Source: Litorivivens sp047622145 (lineage in GTDB: Bacteria > Pseudomonadota > Gammaproteobacteria > Pseudomonadales > Spongiibacteraceae). Taken from it: 21,485 nt of DNA. Under the pieces are notes generated by a model. That model was not told the DNA's origin, made no database searches, and worked only from the letters and a program-made list of their open reading frames with translations. Made by a program: the position numbers and the translations under genes. Shown one piece after another: positions 14,441-21,138 of the stretch (its first letter is position 1; each line of letters opens with the position of its first letter). Where the stretch lies: assembly GCA_047622145.1 (NCBI GenBank), contig JBLHMO010000049.1, positions 1-21,485 on the forward strand, read 5' to 3'.

Positions 14441-15256
14441 ATGCTGCCGAGTTTTGAAACCCTCGCCCTGAGCATTGAAAATCACGTCGCTCAGGTGCAA
14501 CTCAATCGGCCCGACAAGGCCAACGCCATGAATCTGCCCATGTGGGGAGAATTACAAGCGTGTTTTGAATACTTGTCTGACGCAGGCGATGTGCGGGTGA
14601 TTGTCCTGAGCGGCGCCGGCAAGCATTTTTGTTCCGGTATCGATTTGGGGATGTTCTCGTCACTGCTGGATGACGCTCAGGCGGAGCCGGCTCGTAAAGC
14701 CGAAGCCCTGCGTAGAAGCATCCTCCAGCTGCAGGCAAATTTGTCCGCCATCGAAAATTGCCGTAAACCTGTGTTGGCCGCCATTCACGGTAGCTGCGTG
14801 GGCGGCGGCATCGACATGGTAAGTTGCTGTGATATGCGCTATTGCAGTGAAGATGCTAAGTTCTCCATCAAGGAAATTGATGTGGGCATGACGGCGGATG
14901 TGGGCACTTTGCAGCGCTTGCCGCATATTATTCCCCAAGGCGTCGTGCGCGAATTGGCTTATACAGGGCGCAACATGGGCGCCGACGAAGCAGTCCGTGT
15001 CGGTATGGTCAATCACCACTACCGTGATCGCGACAGCCTGATGAACGGTGTTATGGAAATTGCGGTGGAAATAGCTAGCAAATCGCCGCTGGCAATACGC
15101 GGCACCAAGGAAATGCTGGTATACACCCGTGACCATTCCGTCGCTGACGGCTTGAACTATATCGCTACCTGGAACGCGGGCATGCTCAGCGCAGCGGATG
15201 TTACCGCCGCAGTCAGCGCGCGGATGGAAAACAAACTGGCAGAATTTGACAGTTAG
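14441..15256 (+). CDS. Delta3,5-delta2,4-dienoyl-CoA isomerase (ECH1-like crotonase)
   Basis: A 271-residue crotonase. It has the three acidic residues that define the mammalian ECH1 dienoyl-CoA isomerase: Asp125 in GGGIDMVS, Glu145 in IKEIDVG and Asp153 in MTADVGTLQRL. The 20- and 8-residue spacings equal those of rat ECH1 (Asp176, Glu196, Asp204). It would move a 3,5-diene to a 2,4-diene during oxidation of unsaturated chains with odd-numbered double bonds. ATG 14441 is preferred because AGGA lies 7 bases upstream. ATG 14435 sits directly against that site, and GTG 14399 lies inside the YdjA-like gene. Confidence 0.9.
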   Translation: MLPSFETLALSIENHVAQVQLNRPDKANAMNLPMWGELQACFEYLSDAGDVRVIVLSGAGKHFCSGIDLGMFSSLLDDAQAEPARKAEALRRSILQLQANLSAIENCRKPVLAAIHGSCVGGGIDMVSCCDMRYCSEDAKFSIKEIDVGMTADVGTLQRLPHIIPQGVVRELAYTGRNMGADEAVRVGMVNHHYRDRDSLMNGVMEIAVEIASKSPLAIRGTKEMLVYTRDHSVADGLNYIATWNAGMLSAADVTAAVSARMENKLAEFDS

Positions 15257-15280
15257 TCCGACCGTAAACATCACTGTCTG

Positions 15281-15295
15281 GCAGAGCCACTCTGC
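15281..15295. promoter_or_regulatory. Short perfect hairpin or operator upstream of the acyltransferase
   Basis: GCAGAG (15281-15286) and CTCTGC (15290-15295) are exact complements around CCA. No T-run follows, so it is unlikely to terminate the ECH1-like transcript. It lies 64 bases before the acyltransferase ATG and just before the AT-rich TATAAAATATAG (about 15309-15320), which could contain a -10 element. An operator-type palindrome is one possibility; function is not established. Confidence 0.3.
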
Positions 15296-15359
15296 TATGA
15301 TGCAAACTTATAAAATATAGCTATTGCCGGCAGGGTCTCGCTTGATAGAAAAGAAGCAA

Positions 15360-15938
15360 ATGACGATATTCAGTACGCCGGTCGTTGCGCACATACTCCG
15401 GCTAGTGTCCTTCGTTGGCCTAAAGCTTACCGGTTGGCGCACGGTAGGAACCCCCCCGAATCTCGACAAGTATGTGATGATAGCGGTGCCCCATACCAGT
15501 AATTGGGACTTTCCTGTAATGCTTACCGTGGTGCTGAAATACAAACTCGACGTGCACTGGATTGGAAAACACACGCTATTTCCGTGGCCTATAGGCTGGT
15601 TTATGCGTTGGCTGGGCGGCATTTCCATCAATCGCTCGTTGTCACACAATACGGTGGAGCAGGCGGCCGAGGCCTTTAACAGATCAAAAAAGTTGGTTTT
15701 GCTTTTAACGCCGGAGGGAACCCGCGGCAAAGTCGAACATTGGAAGGCTGGTTTTTACCATATTGCACAAAAAGTTAATTTACCTATTCAGCTCGCCTAC
15801 GTAGACGCTAGAACCAAAGTGGTTGGATTTGGGCCACTGTTTCAACCGACCGGTGACTTTGAGGCTGATATGAAAGTCATGTTGGCCTTCTACAAGGACA
15901 AACAGGGCATACGCTCTGAATTTACAATGGGTCGTTAA
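15360..15938 (+). CDS. PlsC-type acyltransferase (1-acylglycerol-3-phosphate acyltransferase family)
   Basis: A 192-residue acyltransferase, shorter than PlsC (~245). The catalytic HX4D motif is HTSNWD (45-50). GGISINRS (86-93) and PEGTR (118-122) are the second and third blocks, which bind the phosphate and acyl groups. The sequence resembles the short acyltransferases often annotated as glycerol acyltransferases. The ATG at 15360 has a modest GAAAAGAAG site, and the in-frame TTG at 15324 is a weaker alternative. The 103-base gap after the ECH1-like gene suggests its own promoter or a loose operon. The acceptor could be lysophosphatidate or another lipid. Confidence 0.87.
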   Translation: MTIFSTPVVAHILRLVSFVGLKLTGWRTVGTPPNLDKYVMIAVPHTSNWDFPVMLTVVLKYKLDVHWIGKHTLFPWPIGWFMRWLGGISINRSLSHNTVEQAAEAFNRSKKLVLLLTPEGTRGKVEHWKAGFYHIAQKVNLPIQLAYVDARTKVVGFGPLFQPTGDFEADMKVMLAFYKDKQGIRSEFTMGR

Positions 15939-15985
15939 CGGCACTTATAACCCCGACATACGAACGATACCTCCGAGGAAAATTA

Positions 15986-18160
15986 ATGCGTTCTTTATTT
16001 ATCGCGATGCTGAGTTCCATGCTGGTTTCCGCACAGGCATTGGCATTGCCGGATGCCGAAACGATCCAACGCGCGACTGCCAATGTGGACACAGCAGCCA
16101 TTGCCGCCGGTGGCGCCGACAACTGGTTAGGGCATGGCAAGGACTATCGCGAGCAGCGTTTCAGCGAACTCAAGCAGATCAACGCCGACAATGTTTCTCA
16201 GCTCGGTTTGGTTTGGTCCTTCGATACCGACTTTAATCGAGGCCTTGAGGCGACGCCTATCGTTGTCGATGGCGTTATTTTTGTTAGCGGCAACTGGAGT
16301 CAGGTGTACGCGCTGGACGCAAAGACAGGCAAACAACTCTGGAAGTACGATCCCAAAGTGCCACGCGAATGGGCCAAAATGGCCTGCTGCGATGTTGTTA
16401 ACCGTGGGGTTGCCGTCTATCAGGGCAAAGTGATTTTCGGCACGCTCGATGCGCGCTTGATTGCGCTGGATGCCGGCAGTGGTAAAAAACTGTGGGAAAC
16501 CCAGAGTGCTGATATCACAAAATATCCCTATACGATTACCGGCGCACCACGTGTTTTTAAAGACAAAGTGTTGATTGGTAATGGTGGCGCCGAATATGGT
16601 GCGCGCGGCTTTGTTGCGGCGTTTGATGTCAATAATGGTGAGGAATTGTGGCGCTTCTATACCGTTCCGGGCAACCCGGCTGACGGTTTCGAAAACGAGG
16701 CGATGCAGAAGGCTGCTGCAACCTGGACCGGGCAGTGGTGGGAGTACGGCGGTGGTGGCACGGTTTGGGATTCGATGGTCTATGACTCCGAACTTGACCA
16801 GCTGTATATCGGCGTTGGCAACGGTTCACCCTGGAATCATAAAGTTCGCAGCCCCGAAGGCGGTGACAATCTTTACCTCTCGTCCATTGTTGCGCTCAAT
16901 CCCGACACTGGCGAGTACCTCTGGCACTATCAGGAAACACCCGGCGAATCTTGGGATTTTACCGCCACCCAGCACATTATGCTCGGCGAGATGGAGTGGG
17001 GCGGTGAGCCAAAAAAGGTCATTTGGCAGGCGCCCAAGAATGGTTTCTTTTTCGTGATCGATCGCGAAAACGGCCAGCTGCTTTCTGCCGAACCCTATGC
17101 CCGAGTCAACTGGGCAACGCACTATGACATGGCTACGGGGCGGCCCGTAGAGACAGAGCGCGCACGTTACCGTGACGGGCCCGAGTTTATCCGCCCCTCC
17201 TCCATGGGTGCACATAACTGGCAGCCAATGGCCTATAGCCCCGATACCGGACTGGTTTACATTCCTGCGATAGATGCGCTGTTCAAGTACGAAGACGTAG
17301 AAAGTTATCTCCATACGTGGGGGCAGTGGAACCTGGGCGTAAAACTCGAGCAGGACGAAGCGCCCAACCACATATTGGCGCAATTAATGATGAAGCAGGT
17401 GACCACGGGCTCTTTGCTGGCGTGGAATCCGGCGACGCAATCCGCCGCTTGGTCGGTGCCACATCCCTTGCCCTGGAATGGCGGACTCATGGCGACAGCT
17501 GGCAATCTGGTTTTTCAGGGGACCGCAACCGGCGAGTTTCGTGCCTACTCTGCTGATAAGGGCGAGCAACTGTGGAGCTTTGATGCCCGCACGGGCGTTA
17601 TGGCAGCGCCTGTCAGCTACCGCGTGGATGGCGAACAGTATGTCACCGTGCTGGCTGGCTGGGGTGGCGCATTTGGCTTGATTGCGGGAATCGAGAACGA
17701 ATTTCAGCCACCACCAAGCCGAGTATTGACCTTCAAGCTGGGTGCTGGGGGCGAGCTGCCTGAAAATGCACTGAAGCAAATTAATGAGGCGCCTGCGCCG
17801 CCGCTGGTAAGCGAAGGCGATTTAAAAGAAGGGCGCACCCTTTACCATGAATATTGTTCCGGCTGTCATGGCACCGATGCGGTGTCGAACGGCTCGGTTC
17901 CTGACCTGCGCCACTTGCCGGGCGTCTACTACGACAATTTTGACAAAATCGTGCTAGACGGCGTTATGCGTAAAATGGGTATGGTTGGCTTCAAGGATGT
18001 CTTGAGCGAACAGGATACAGCGTCTATTAAAGCGTATGTTCTGACCCAAGCTCAGGGCGACCGGGAGCTTCGCGAAACGCCTTCTTGGTTGATGTCGGTT
18101 AAAATGGCTTTTTATAAAGTGGTTGCGAATATCCTTGGCTGGATAATGAGCTACGTATAA
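15986..18160 (+). CDS. PQQ-dependent quinohaemoprotein alcohol dehydrogenase
   Basis: A 724-residue periplasmic type II enzyme. A Sec signal peptide (about 1-20, ending AQALA) is followed by an eight-bladed PQQ propeller. It contains the adjacent Cys134-Cys135 disulphide over PQQ and the catalytic Asp324 in ESWDFTATQ. Position +2 from that Asp is Thr326, not Asp, which fits calcium- rather than lanthanide-dependent enzymes. A C-terminal cytochrome c domain has CSGCH (624-628) and Met664 or Met666 as axial ligand. The last ~25 residues (SWLMSVKMAFYKVVANILGW and beyond) form a hydrophobic or amphipathic tail that could dock on the membrane. GAGGAAAATTA precedes the ATG. It would oxidise a primary or secondary alcohol and pass electrons through haem to the respiratory chain. 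No PQQ biosynthesis genes are in the window. Confidence 0.93.
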   Translation: MRSLFIAMLSSMLVSAQALALPDAETIQRATANVDTAAIAAGGADNWLGHGKDYREQRFSELKQINADNVSQLGLVWSFDTDFNRGLEATPIVVDGVIFVSGNWSQVYALDAKTGKQLWKYDPKVPREWAKMACCDVVNRGVAVYQGKVIFGTLDARLIALDAGSGKKLWETQSADITKYPYTITGAPRVFKDKVLIGNGGAEYGARGFVAAFDVNNGEELWRFYTVPGNPADGFENEAMQKAAATWTGQWWEYGGGGTVWDSMVYDSELDQLYIGVGNGSPWNHKVRSPEGGDNLYLSSIVALNPDTGEYLWHYQETPGESWDFTATQHIMLGEMEWGGEPKKVIWQAPKNGFFFVIDRENGQLLSAEPYARVNWATHYDMATGRPVETERARYRDGPEFIRPSSMGAHNWQPMAYSPDTGLVYIPAIDALFKYEDVESYLHTWGQWNLGVKLEQDEAPNHILAQLMMKQVTTGSLLAWNPATQSAAWSVPHPLPWNGGLMATAGNLVFQGTATGEFRAYSADKGEQLWSFDARTGVMAAPVSYRVDGEQYVTVLAGWGGAFGLIAGIENEFQPPPSRVLTFKLGAGGELPENALKQINEAPAPPLVSEGDLKEGRTLYHEYCSGCHGTDAVSNGSVPDLRHLPGVYYDNFDKIVLDGVMRKMGMVGFKDVLSEQDTASIKAYVLTQAQGDRELRETPSWLMSVKMAFYKVVANILGWIMSYV

Positions 18161-18177
18161 ATTAACAGACCAAATTT

Positions 18178-18570
18178 TTAGCGGCAGTTGGCGCGGATAT
18201 AAAGATAAAAAAGCCCGTCGTCTGCCTGCGTCCATTCTTGCTGTTTTGTCCAGCCAGCAGGGCAAGTCTGGTAAAGTTCTTGGTGGATCGCTGCGTAGGC
18301 CGCTGCTGGGCCTTGTGAAGGCTGGTAATCGGCACGTGCACTATGTTCTGTATCCCTTTCGTCTTGCTCAGCCTTGCCTATAAGATTACTTGGCGAATCT
18401 TTCGTTTGTTCTTTTGTCGCGTGAAAATCGCTGATATTTAAGCTGTCGGCAACATCGACATCCATGCGTGGTGTATTTACAGACTGCTGCGGCAGTGTGC
18501 ATGCTTGCAGTAGCAGGGGAGCTAGCAGCAAGCAGCATGCTTTCCCTACAAAATCTAGTTTGATCGTCAT
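18178..18570 (-). CDS. Small lipoprotein of unknown function
   Basis: A 130-residue protein with a lipoprotein signal peptide: charged start MTIKLDFVGK, hydrophobic core CCLLLAPLLL, and lipobox LQAC with Cys24. The mature part is hydrophilic, low in complexity at first, and then contains QELYQTCPAGWTKQQEWTQ and a terminal IRANCR. The two cysteines late in the chain could form a disulphide. I do not recognise the family. It lies tail to tail with the PQQ dehydrogenase and downstream of the porin on the minus strand. Lipoprotein is a firm call; function is unknown. Confidence 0.75.
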   Translation of the reverse strand: MTIKLDFVGKACCLLLAPLLLQACTLPQQSVNTPRMDVDVADSLNISDFHATKEQTKDSPSNLIGKAEQDERDTEHSARADYQPSQGPAAAYAAIHQELYQTCPAGWTKQQEWTQADDGLFYLYIRANCR

Positions 18571-18731
18571 TGATAATCTCGTTCAGTCGGGTTGTTAAGG
18601 TTTTAGCTGGCAACGACCCCGCCGTCCACACCTTGCTTGATCTGCCAAATTTTAGTGGTGGTGTTGATGGCTTTGTAGCGTGACTGTCGTAGCGAGCCCC
18701 GCGCTGATTCGCTAGGGCTCCCTCGTCGGGA

Positions 18732-19697
18732 CTAGAACTTGAGTTCGAGCCCTGCGCCAATGGTGTCTGCTTCCAGCGTCGCAGTGGGTGTATCTGTTTC
18801 CAGATTGGAGGCATAGACATACCACTTGGCGGATTTACTCAGTTTGAAATCGACACCGAGCGCGAGCTGGGTGGTGTCAATATTGGTTTTGTCTTCGGAA
18901 GTGCGCCCTACCTGAGCTTTGATTTTGATCGTGTCGGTAATGTTCATTGCACCGCTCACAATCACAGTGTCTTGGGCGTCATTCACCTTCATATTCGACA
19001 GTTCGGTATCCTGCCAAAGTGCTCCCACCTCATAGTTTCCAAAGCTGTAGCTGGCAACAGCGCGAACGGTATCGCGTACTGAGGCAACCGTATTTTTATC
19101 GACTTCCGAGTCAGCTGCCACGGCCAGTGTCAGACCATTTTCTTGATACTGAAGGGCCGCAGAGATGCCGTCTGCCAGTGATTCGCGTCCTGTAGTTTCA
19201 CCTTGTTGAATGGCGATAACGCCAGTAACGCCGACGTAGGCCGGTGAGGTGTACTGAATCAGATTGGCCTCTCGGTTTTCACCTTCGGCGTAGTTCTTGA
19301 TGTCGGCCATATGGTAGTCGTTAAACTGGTCAATTTGCTTGCCAATCACTTTCAGTGGGGTGTTGAAGTTACCGACAATGGCGGTACCCCAATTCCCCTG
19401 CAGGCCACCGTAGATATTTCGTTGCTTGAAGACCGTACTCGTCGTCCCATCGTCAATATTCACCTCGTACTCTAGCTTGTAGATTGCCTGAAGGGTTTCT
19501 GAGATTGTGAAGTCACCCTTAAAGCCGAGTCGGGAAGCATTGGAGTTCTGCGACACTGTGTGGCTATCGCCGCTCGCAGTCGCGACTGAGTCATTGTTGA
19601 TGCTGACGTTGATTTTTCCGTAAGGTGTAATGTCAGCTTGAGCGAGACCACTAGTAGTGAGGCTGGCAATTACCAGCGGCAGTAATTTTTGTTTCAT
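18732..19697 (-). CDS. Gram-negative outer-membrane porin
   Basis: A 321-residue beta-barrel protein. A signal peptide (MKQKLLPLVIASLTTSGLAQA) is followed by DITPYGKINVSINN, a typical first strand. ASRLGFKGDFTISETLQAIYKLEYEV, QRNIYGGLQGNWGTAIVGN and the closing GLELKF, with C-terminal Phe, are porin hallmarks. The AxLGxKG and RNxYxGLxGxxGTxxxG patterns belong to the Gram-negative porin (Porin_4-like) family. A GAGAGAA site precedes the ATG at 19697. A PhoB-type promoter lies 107-139 bases upstream, so the porin may take part in anion or phosphate uptake, although a classical OprP-type length (~440) is not seen. Its location just past a lipoprotein gene is not informative. Confidence 0.9.
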   Translation of the reverse strand: MKQKLLPLVIASLTTSGLAQADITPYGKINVSINNDSVATASGDSHTVSQNSNASRLGFKGDFTISETLQAIYKLEYEVNIDDGTTSTVFKQRNIYGGLQGNWGTAIVGNFNTPLKVIGKQIDQFNDYHMADIKNYAEGENREANLIQYTSPAYVGVTGVIAIQQGETTGRESLADGISAALQYQENGLTLAVAADSEVDKNTVASVRDTVRAVASYSFGNYEVGALWQDTELSNMKVNDAQDTVIVSGAMNITDTIKIKAQVGRTSEDKTNIDTTQLALGVDFKLSKSAKWYVYASNLETDTPTATLEADTIGAGLELKF

Positions 19698-19803
19698 CTA
19701 AATTCTCTCCCAGAGAAGTCGCTGTTGTTGGGTCGGCGGCGACTCGAAGTTCGCTCAGCCAAAACGATTACCTGCCGCTGAGGACTCGGCTCGTTGAGGG
19801 GCT

Positions 19804-19836
19804 ATTATGATGGAGGCTTGTGACACAAATATGACA
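19804..19836 (-). promoter_or_regulatory. Pho box and -10 element of the porin gene
   Basis: Read on the minus strand, TGTCA-TATTTG-TGTCA (19836 down to 19821) is a two-repeat Pho box with 11-base periodicity. After 11 bases (CAAGCCTCCAT) comes CATAAT (19809-19804), five of six matches to the -10 consensus. The 11-base gap equals that in E. coli phoA. No -35 TTGACA is present, as expected for PhoB-dependent class II promoters. The 5' leader would be ~100 bases. A wider palindrome, CTTGTGACA...TGTCACAAG, overlaps the site. Confidence 0.65.
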
Positions 19837-19993
19837 ATTTGTCACAAGACCTTAATATTTGTATGGCTGCTCGGTCGATCAGGGTGGGGCACTAGGTAAA
19901 ACCCCTCATGGTTCGGGCTTCCTAACTGCGTTAATAACTACTCACGCTGCAGGCCAGAGCAATGCCGAAGATGGAAAATGACTTGCTAATTTG

Positions 19994-20016
19994 CCTCTAA
20001 CAGGAACAGTTAGAGG
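19994..20016. promoter_or_regulatory. 8-bp perfect hairpin next to the DnaA boxes
   Basis: CCTCTAAC (19994-20001) pairs with GTTAGAGG (20009-20016) around AGGAACA. No T-run follows. It lies 20 bases before the first DnaA-box match. Function is unknown. Confidence 0.4.
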
Positions 20017-20035
20017 TGGAGATATTATGGAGATG

Positions 20036-20070
20036 TTGTCCACAGAATCTGTGGATAAGTCTGTGAATAA
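20036..20070. promoter_or_regulatory. Cluster of three DnaA-box matches
   Basis: TTGTCCACA (20036-20044, one mismatch to TTATNCACA), TGTGGATAA (20050-20058, exact match to TTATCCACA on the minus strand) and TGTGAATAA (20062-20070, exact match to TTATTCACA on the minus strand) fall within 35 bases. The first two form the palindrome TCCACAG-AAT-CTGTGGA. Such density is unlikely by chance and suggests DnaA binding. No dnaA, dnaN, gidA or rpmH is nearby, so a regulatory or DnaA-titration site is likelier than oriC. Confidence 0.6.
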
Positions 20071-20360
20071 AATGTCAAATGTCTGCCCCAAGCGAGAGGC
20101 TAGTAGGGCTTCAGTAAACTGACTAATTTTTAGACATAGAAAATAAGTTGTTATAAAACAATATGTTGTGCGTCTTTCGTGAGGATGGTGATTAGGAGTT
20201 GCGCGTATCCTGAATAAAAATCAATCTAAGCGCCTGCTTGTGAGTAATTGTTACCGGCCGCTACTTAAATTAGTAACCTATTGCCTAGAATACGAAAAAA
20301 TGCGGGCTGCAGCCTTGGGTAACGGTAACACTTTGTAGGCAGGGGTAAGGTGTAGGAGGC

Positions 20361-20714
20361 TTAGCCGCGGTAGATACACCCGCTGGTGCAGGTTTCGCGT
20401 ATTTCTACGGCGCTGAGTTGGGGCAAGGCAGGCCTCACTTCATTCCATATCCAGATGGCCAGATTTTCGCTGGTGGGGTTGTCCAGTCCGGGAACCTCAT
20501 TGAGGTAGTGGTGATCGAGTCGATCGTAAGTCGCTTGAAAGGCCACCTTTATATCGGCAAAGTCCATTAGCCAGCCCTGCTCGGAATTCAATTCCCCACT
20601 GATACTCAGCCGCACATAAAAGGTGTGGCCGTGCAGACGGTGGCATTTATGATCTTCCGGCACGCGCGGTAAGCGATGTGCGGCTTCGAAACTGAATTCC
20701 TTGAAAACTTCCAC
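20361..20714 (-). CDS. queD: 6-carboxy-5,6,7,8-tetrahydropterin synthase (QueD)
   Basis: A 117-residue protein of the PTPS/QueD fold that converts 7,8-dihydroneopterin triphosphate to 6-carboxytetrahydropterin in queuosine and 7-deazapurine synthesis. Zinc ligands are His13 (AAHRLP) and His28 and His30 (LHGHTF). Cys24 in KCHRLHGH is the catalytic cysteine that distinguishes QueD. YDRLDHHYLN (63-72), NPTSENLA (79-86) and the C-terminal RETCTSG complete the family pattern. The start is GTG at 20714, with only a weak AAG-type ribosome binding site upstream. It stands alone on the minus strand, upstream of the non-coding region. Confidence 0.93.
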   Translation of the reverse strand: MEVFKEFSFEAAHRLPRVPEDHKCHRLHGHTFYVRLSISGELNSEQGWLMDFADIKVAFQATYDRLDHHYLNEVPGLDNPTSENLAIWIWNEVRPALPQLSAVEIRETCTSGCIYRG

Positions 20715-20872
20715 GGTCTTGCCCAGTTATAACTTGAAAACGCGGCTATGGTAATGCCGTGCGCCAGTGATGTACAGCAACAGCCAGAAGCAACATTAAC
20801 CCCTGAATTCGCTCAATAAATATTCGAACTGCTCAGCCTCTAGGCAGCTTGTGAAATAACTCTGCCTTACGT

Positions 20873-20900
20873 TTGACAAGCGATGGGTTTGCTGTAGAAT
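20873..20900 (+). promoter_or_regulatory. Sigma-70 promoter of the tRNA-Val/tRNA-Asp unit
   Basis: TTGACA (20873-20878) is a perfect -35 and TAGAAT (20895-20900) a near-consensus -10, separated by 16 bases. GCGCCCC follows directly, a GC-rich discriminator typical of stringently controlled stable-RNA promoters. The expected start at about 20907 lies ~11 bases before the tRNA-Val 5' end. Confidence 0.85.
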
Positions 20901-20917
20901 GCGCCCCAATCGCGTAG

Positions 20918-20993
20918 GGGTGGTTAGCTCAGCTGGGAGAGCATCTGCCTTACAAGCAGAGGGTCGGCGGTTCGATCCCGTCACCACCCACCA
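20918..20993 (+). tRNA. tRNA-Val (anticodon UAC)
   Basis: 76 bases including encoded CCA. The acceptor stem GGGTGGT pairs with ACCACCC (20983-20989), and the D-arm is TAGCTCAGCTGGGAGAGC. The anticodon stem TCTGC/GCAGA encloses CTTACAA, giving anticodon TAC (reads GUA/GUG). The T-arm carries GGTTCGATCC. Confidence 0.97.
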
Positions 20994-21018
20994 TATTATG
21001 CGAGTTGGTTTGTTATGC

Positions 21019-21095
21019 GGACCGGTAGTTCAGTTGGTTAGAATGCCGGCCTGTCACGCCGGAGGTCGCGAGTTCGAGTCTCGTCCGGTCCGCCA
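21019..21095 (+). tRNA. tRNA-Asp (anticodon GUC)
   Basis: 77 bases including encoded CCA. GGACCGG pairs with CCGGTCC (21085-21091), the discriminator is G, and the anticodon stem CCGGC/GCCGG encloses CTGTCAC (anticodon GTC). The T-arm is AGTTCGAGTCT. It is 25 bases after tRNA-Val, so the two are probably co-transcribed. Confidence 0.97.
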
Positions 21096-21110
21096 TGCAA
21101 ACAAGAGGAG

Positions 21111-21137
21111 CCCTGCTATTGAGCGGGGTTTTTTTTT
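21111..21137 (+). terminator. Rho-independent terminator of the tRNA unit
   Basis: CCCTGC (21111-21116) pairs with GCGGGG (21123-21128) with one G-U pair and a 6-base loop, followed by nine T residues (21129-21137). It lies 15 bases after tRNA-Asp. Confidence 0.88.
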
Positions 21138-21138
21138 G

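Larger units (their letters stand above)
19840..20360. other. Non-coding region between the porin promoter and queD
   Basis: No open reading frame with a credible start is visible. It holds an 8-bp hairpin (19994-20016), three DnaA-box matches (20036-20070), an AT-rich segment (about 20125-20170) containing the small palindrome TTGTTATAAAACAA, and three GGTAAC hexamers: GTTACC at 20250, then GGTAACGGTAAC at 20318-20329. No promoter pointing at a known gene is evident. Confidence 0.6.

Noticed and set aside
13769..14500. 243-codon minus-strand open frame
   Set aside because: It is the reverse of the YdjA-like gene and the ends of its neighbours, with a Ser/Arg/Ala-rich composition and no recognisable motifs.
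14660..15274. 204-codon minus-strand open frame
   Set aside because: It is antisense to the ECH1-like gene with its complete active-site triad.
18694..18720. GAGCCC/GGGCTC hairpin after the porin
   Set aside because: The loop is 15 bases and no T-run follows on the minus strand, so it is not a convincing terminator.
19819..19847. CRP site in the porin promoter (TGTGA...TCACA)
   Set aside because: The half-sites are much further apart than the 6-base CRP spacing; the Pho box explains the repeats better.
20036..20070. Chromosomal origin oriC
   Set aside because: None of the usual neighbours (dnaA, dnaN, gidA/mnmG, rpmH) are present, and no AT-rich 13-mers are seen; kept only as a DnaA-box cluster.
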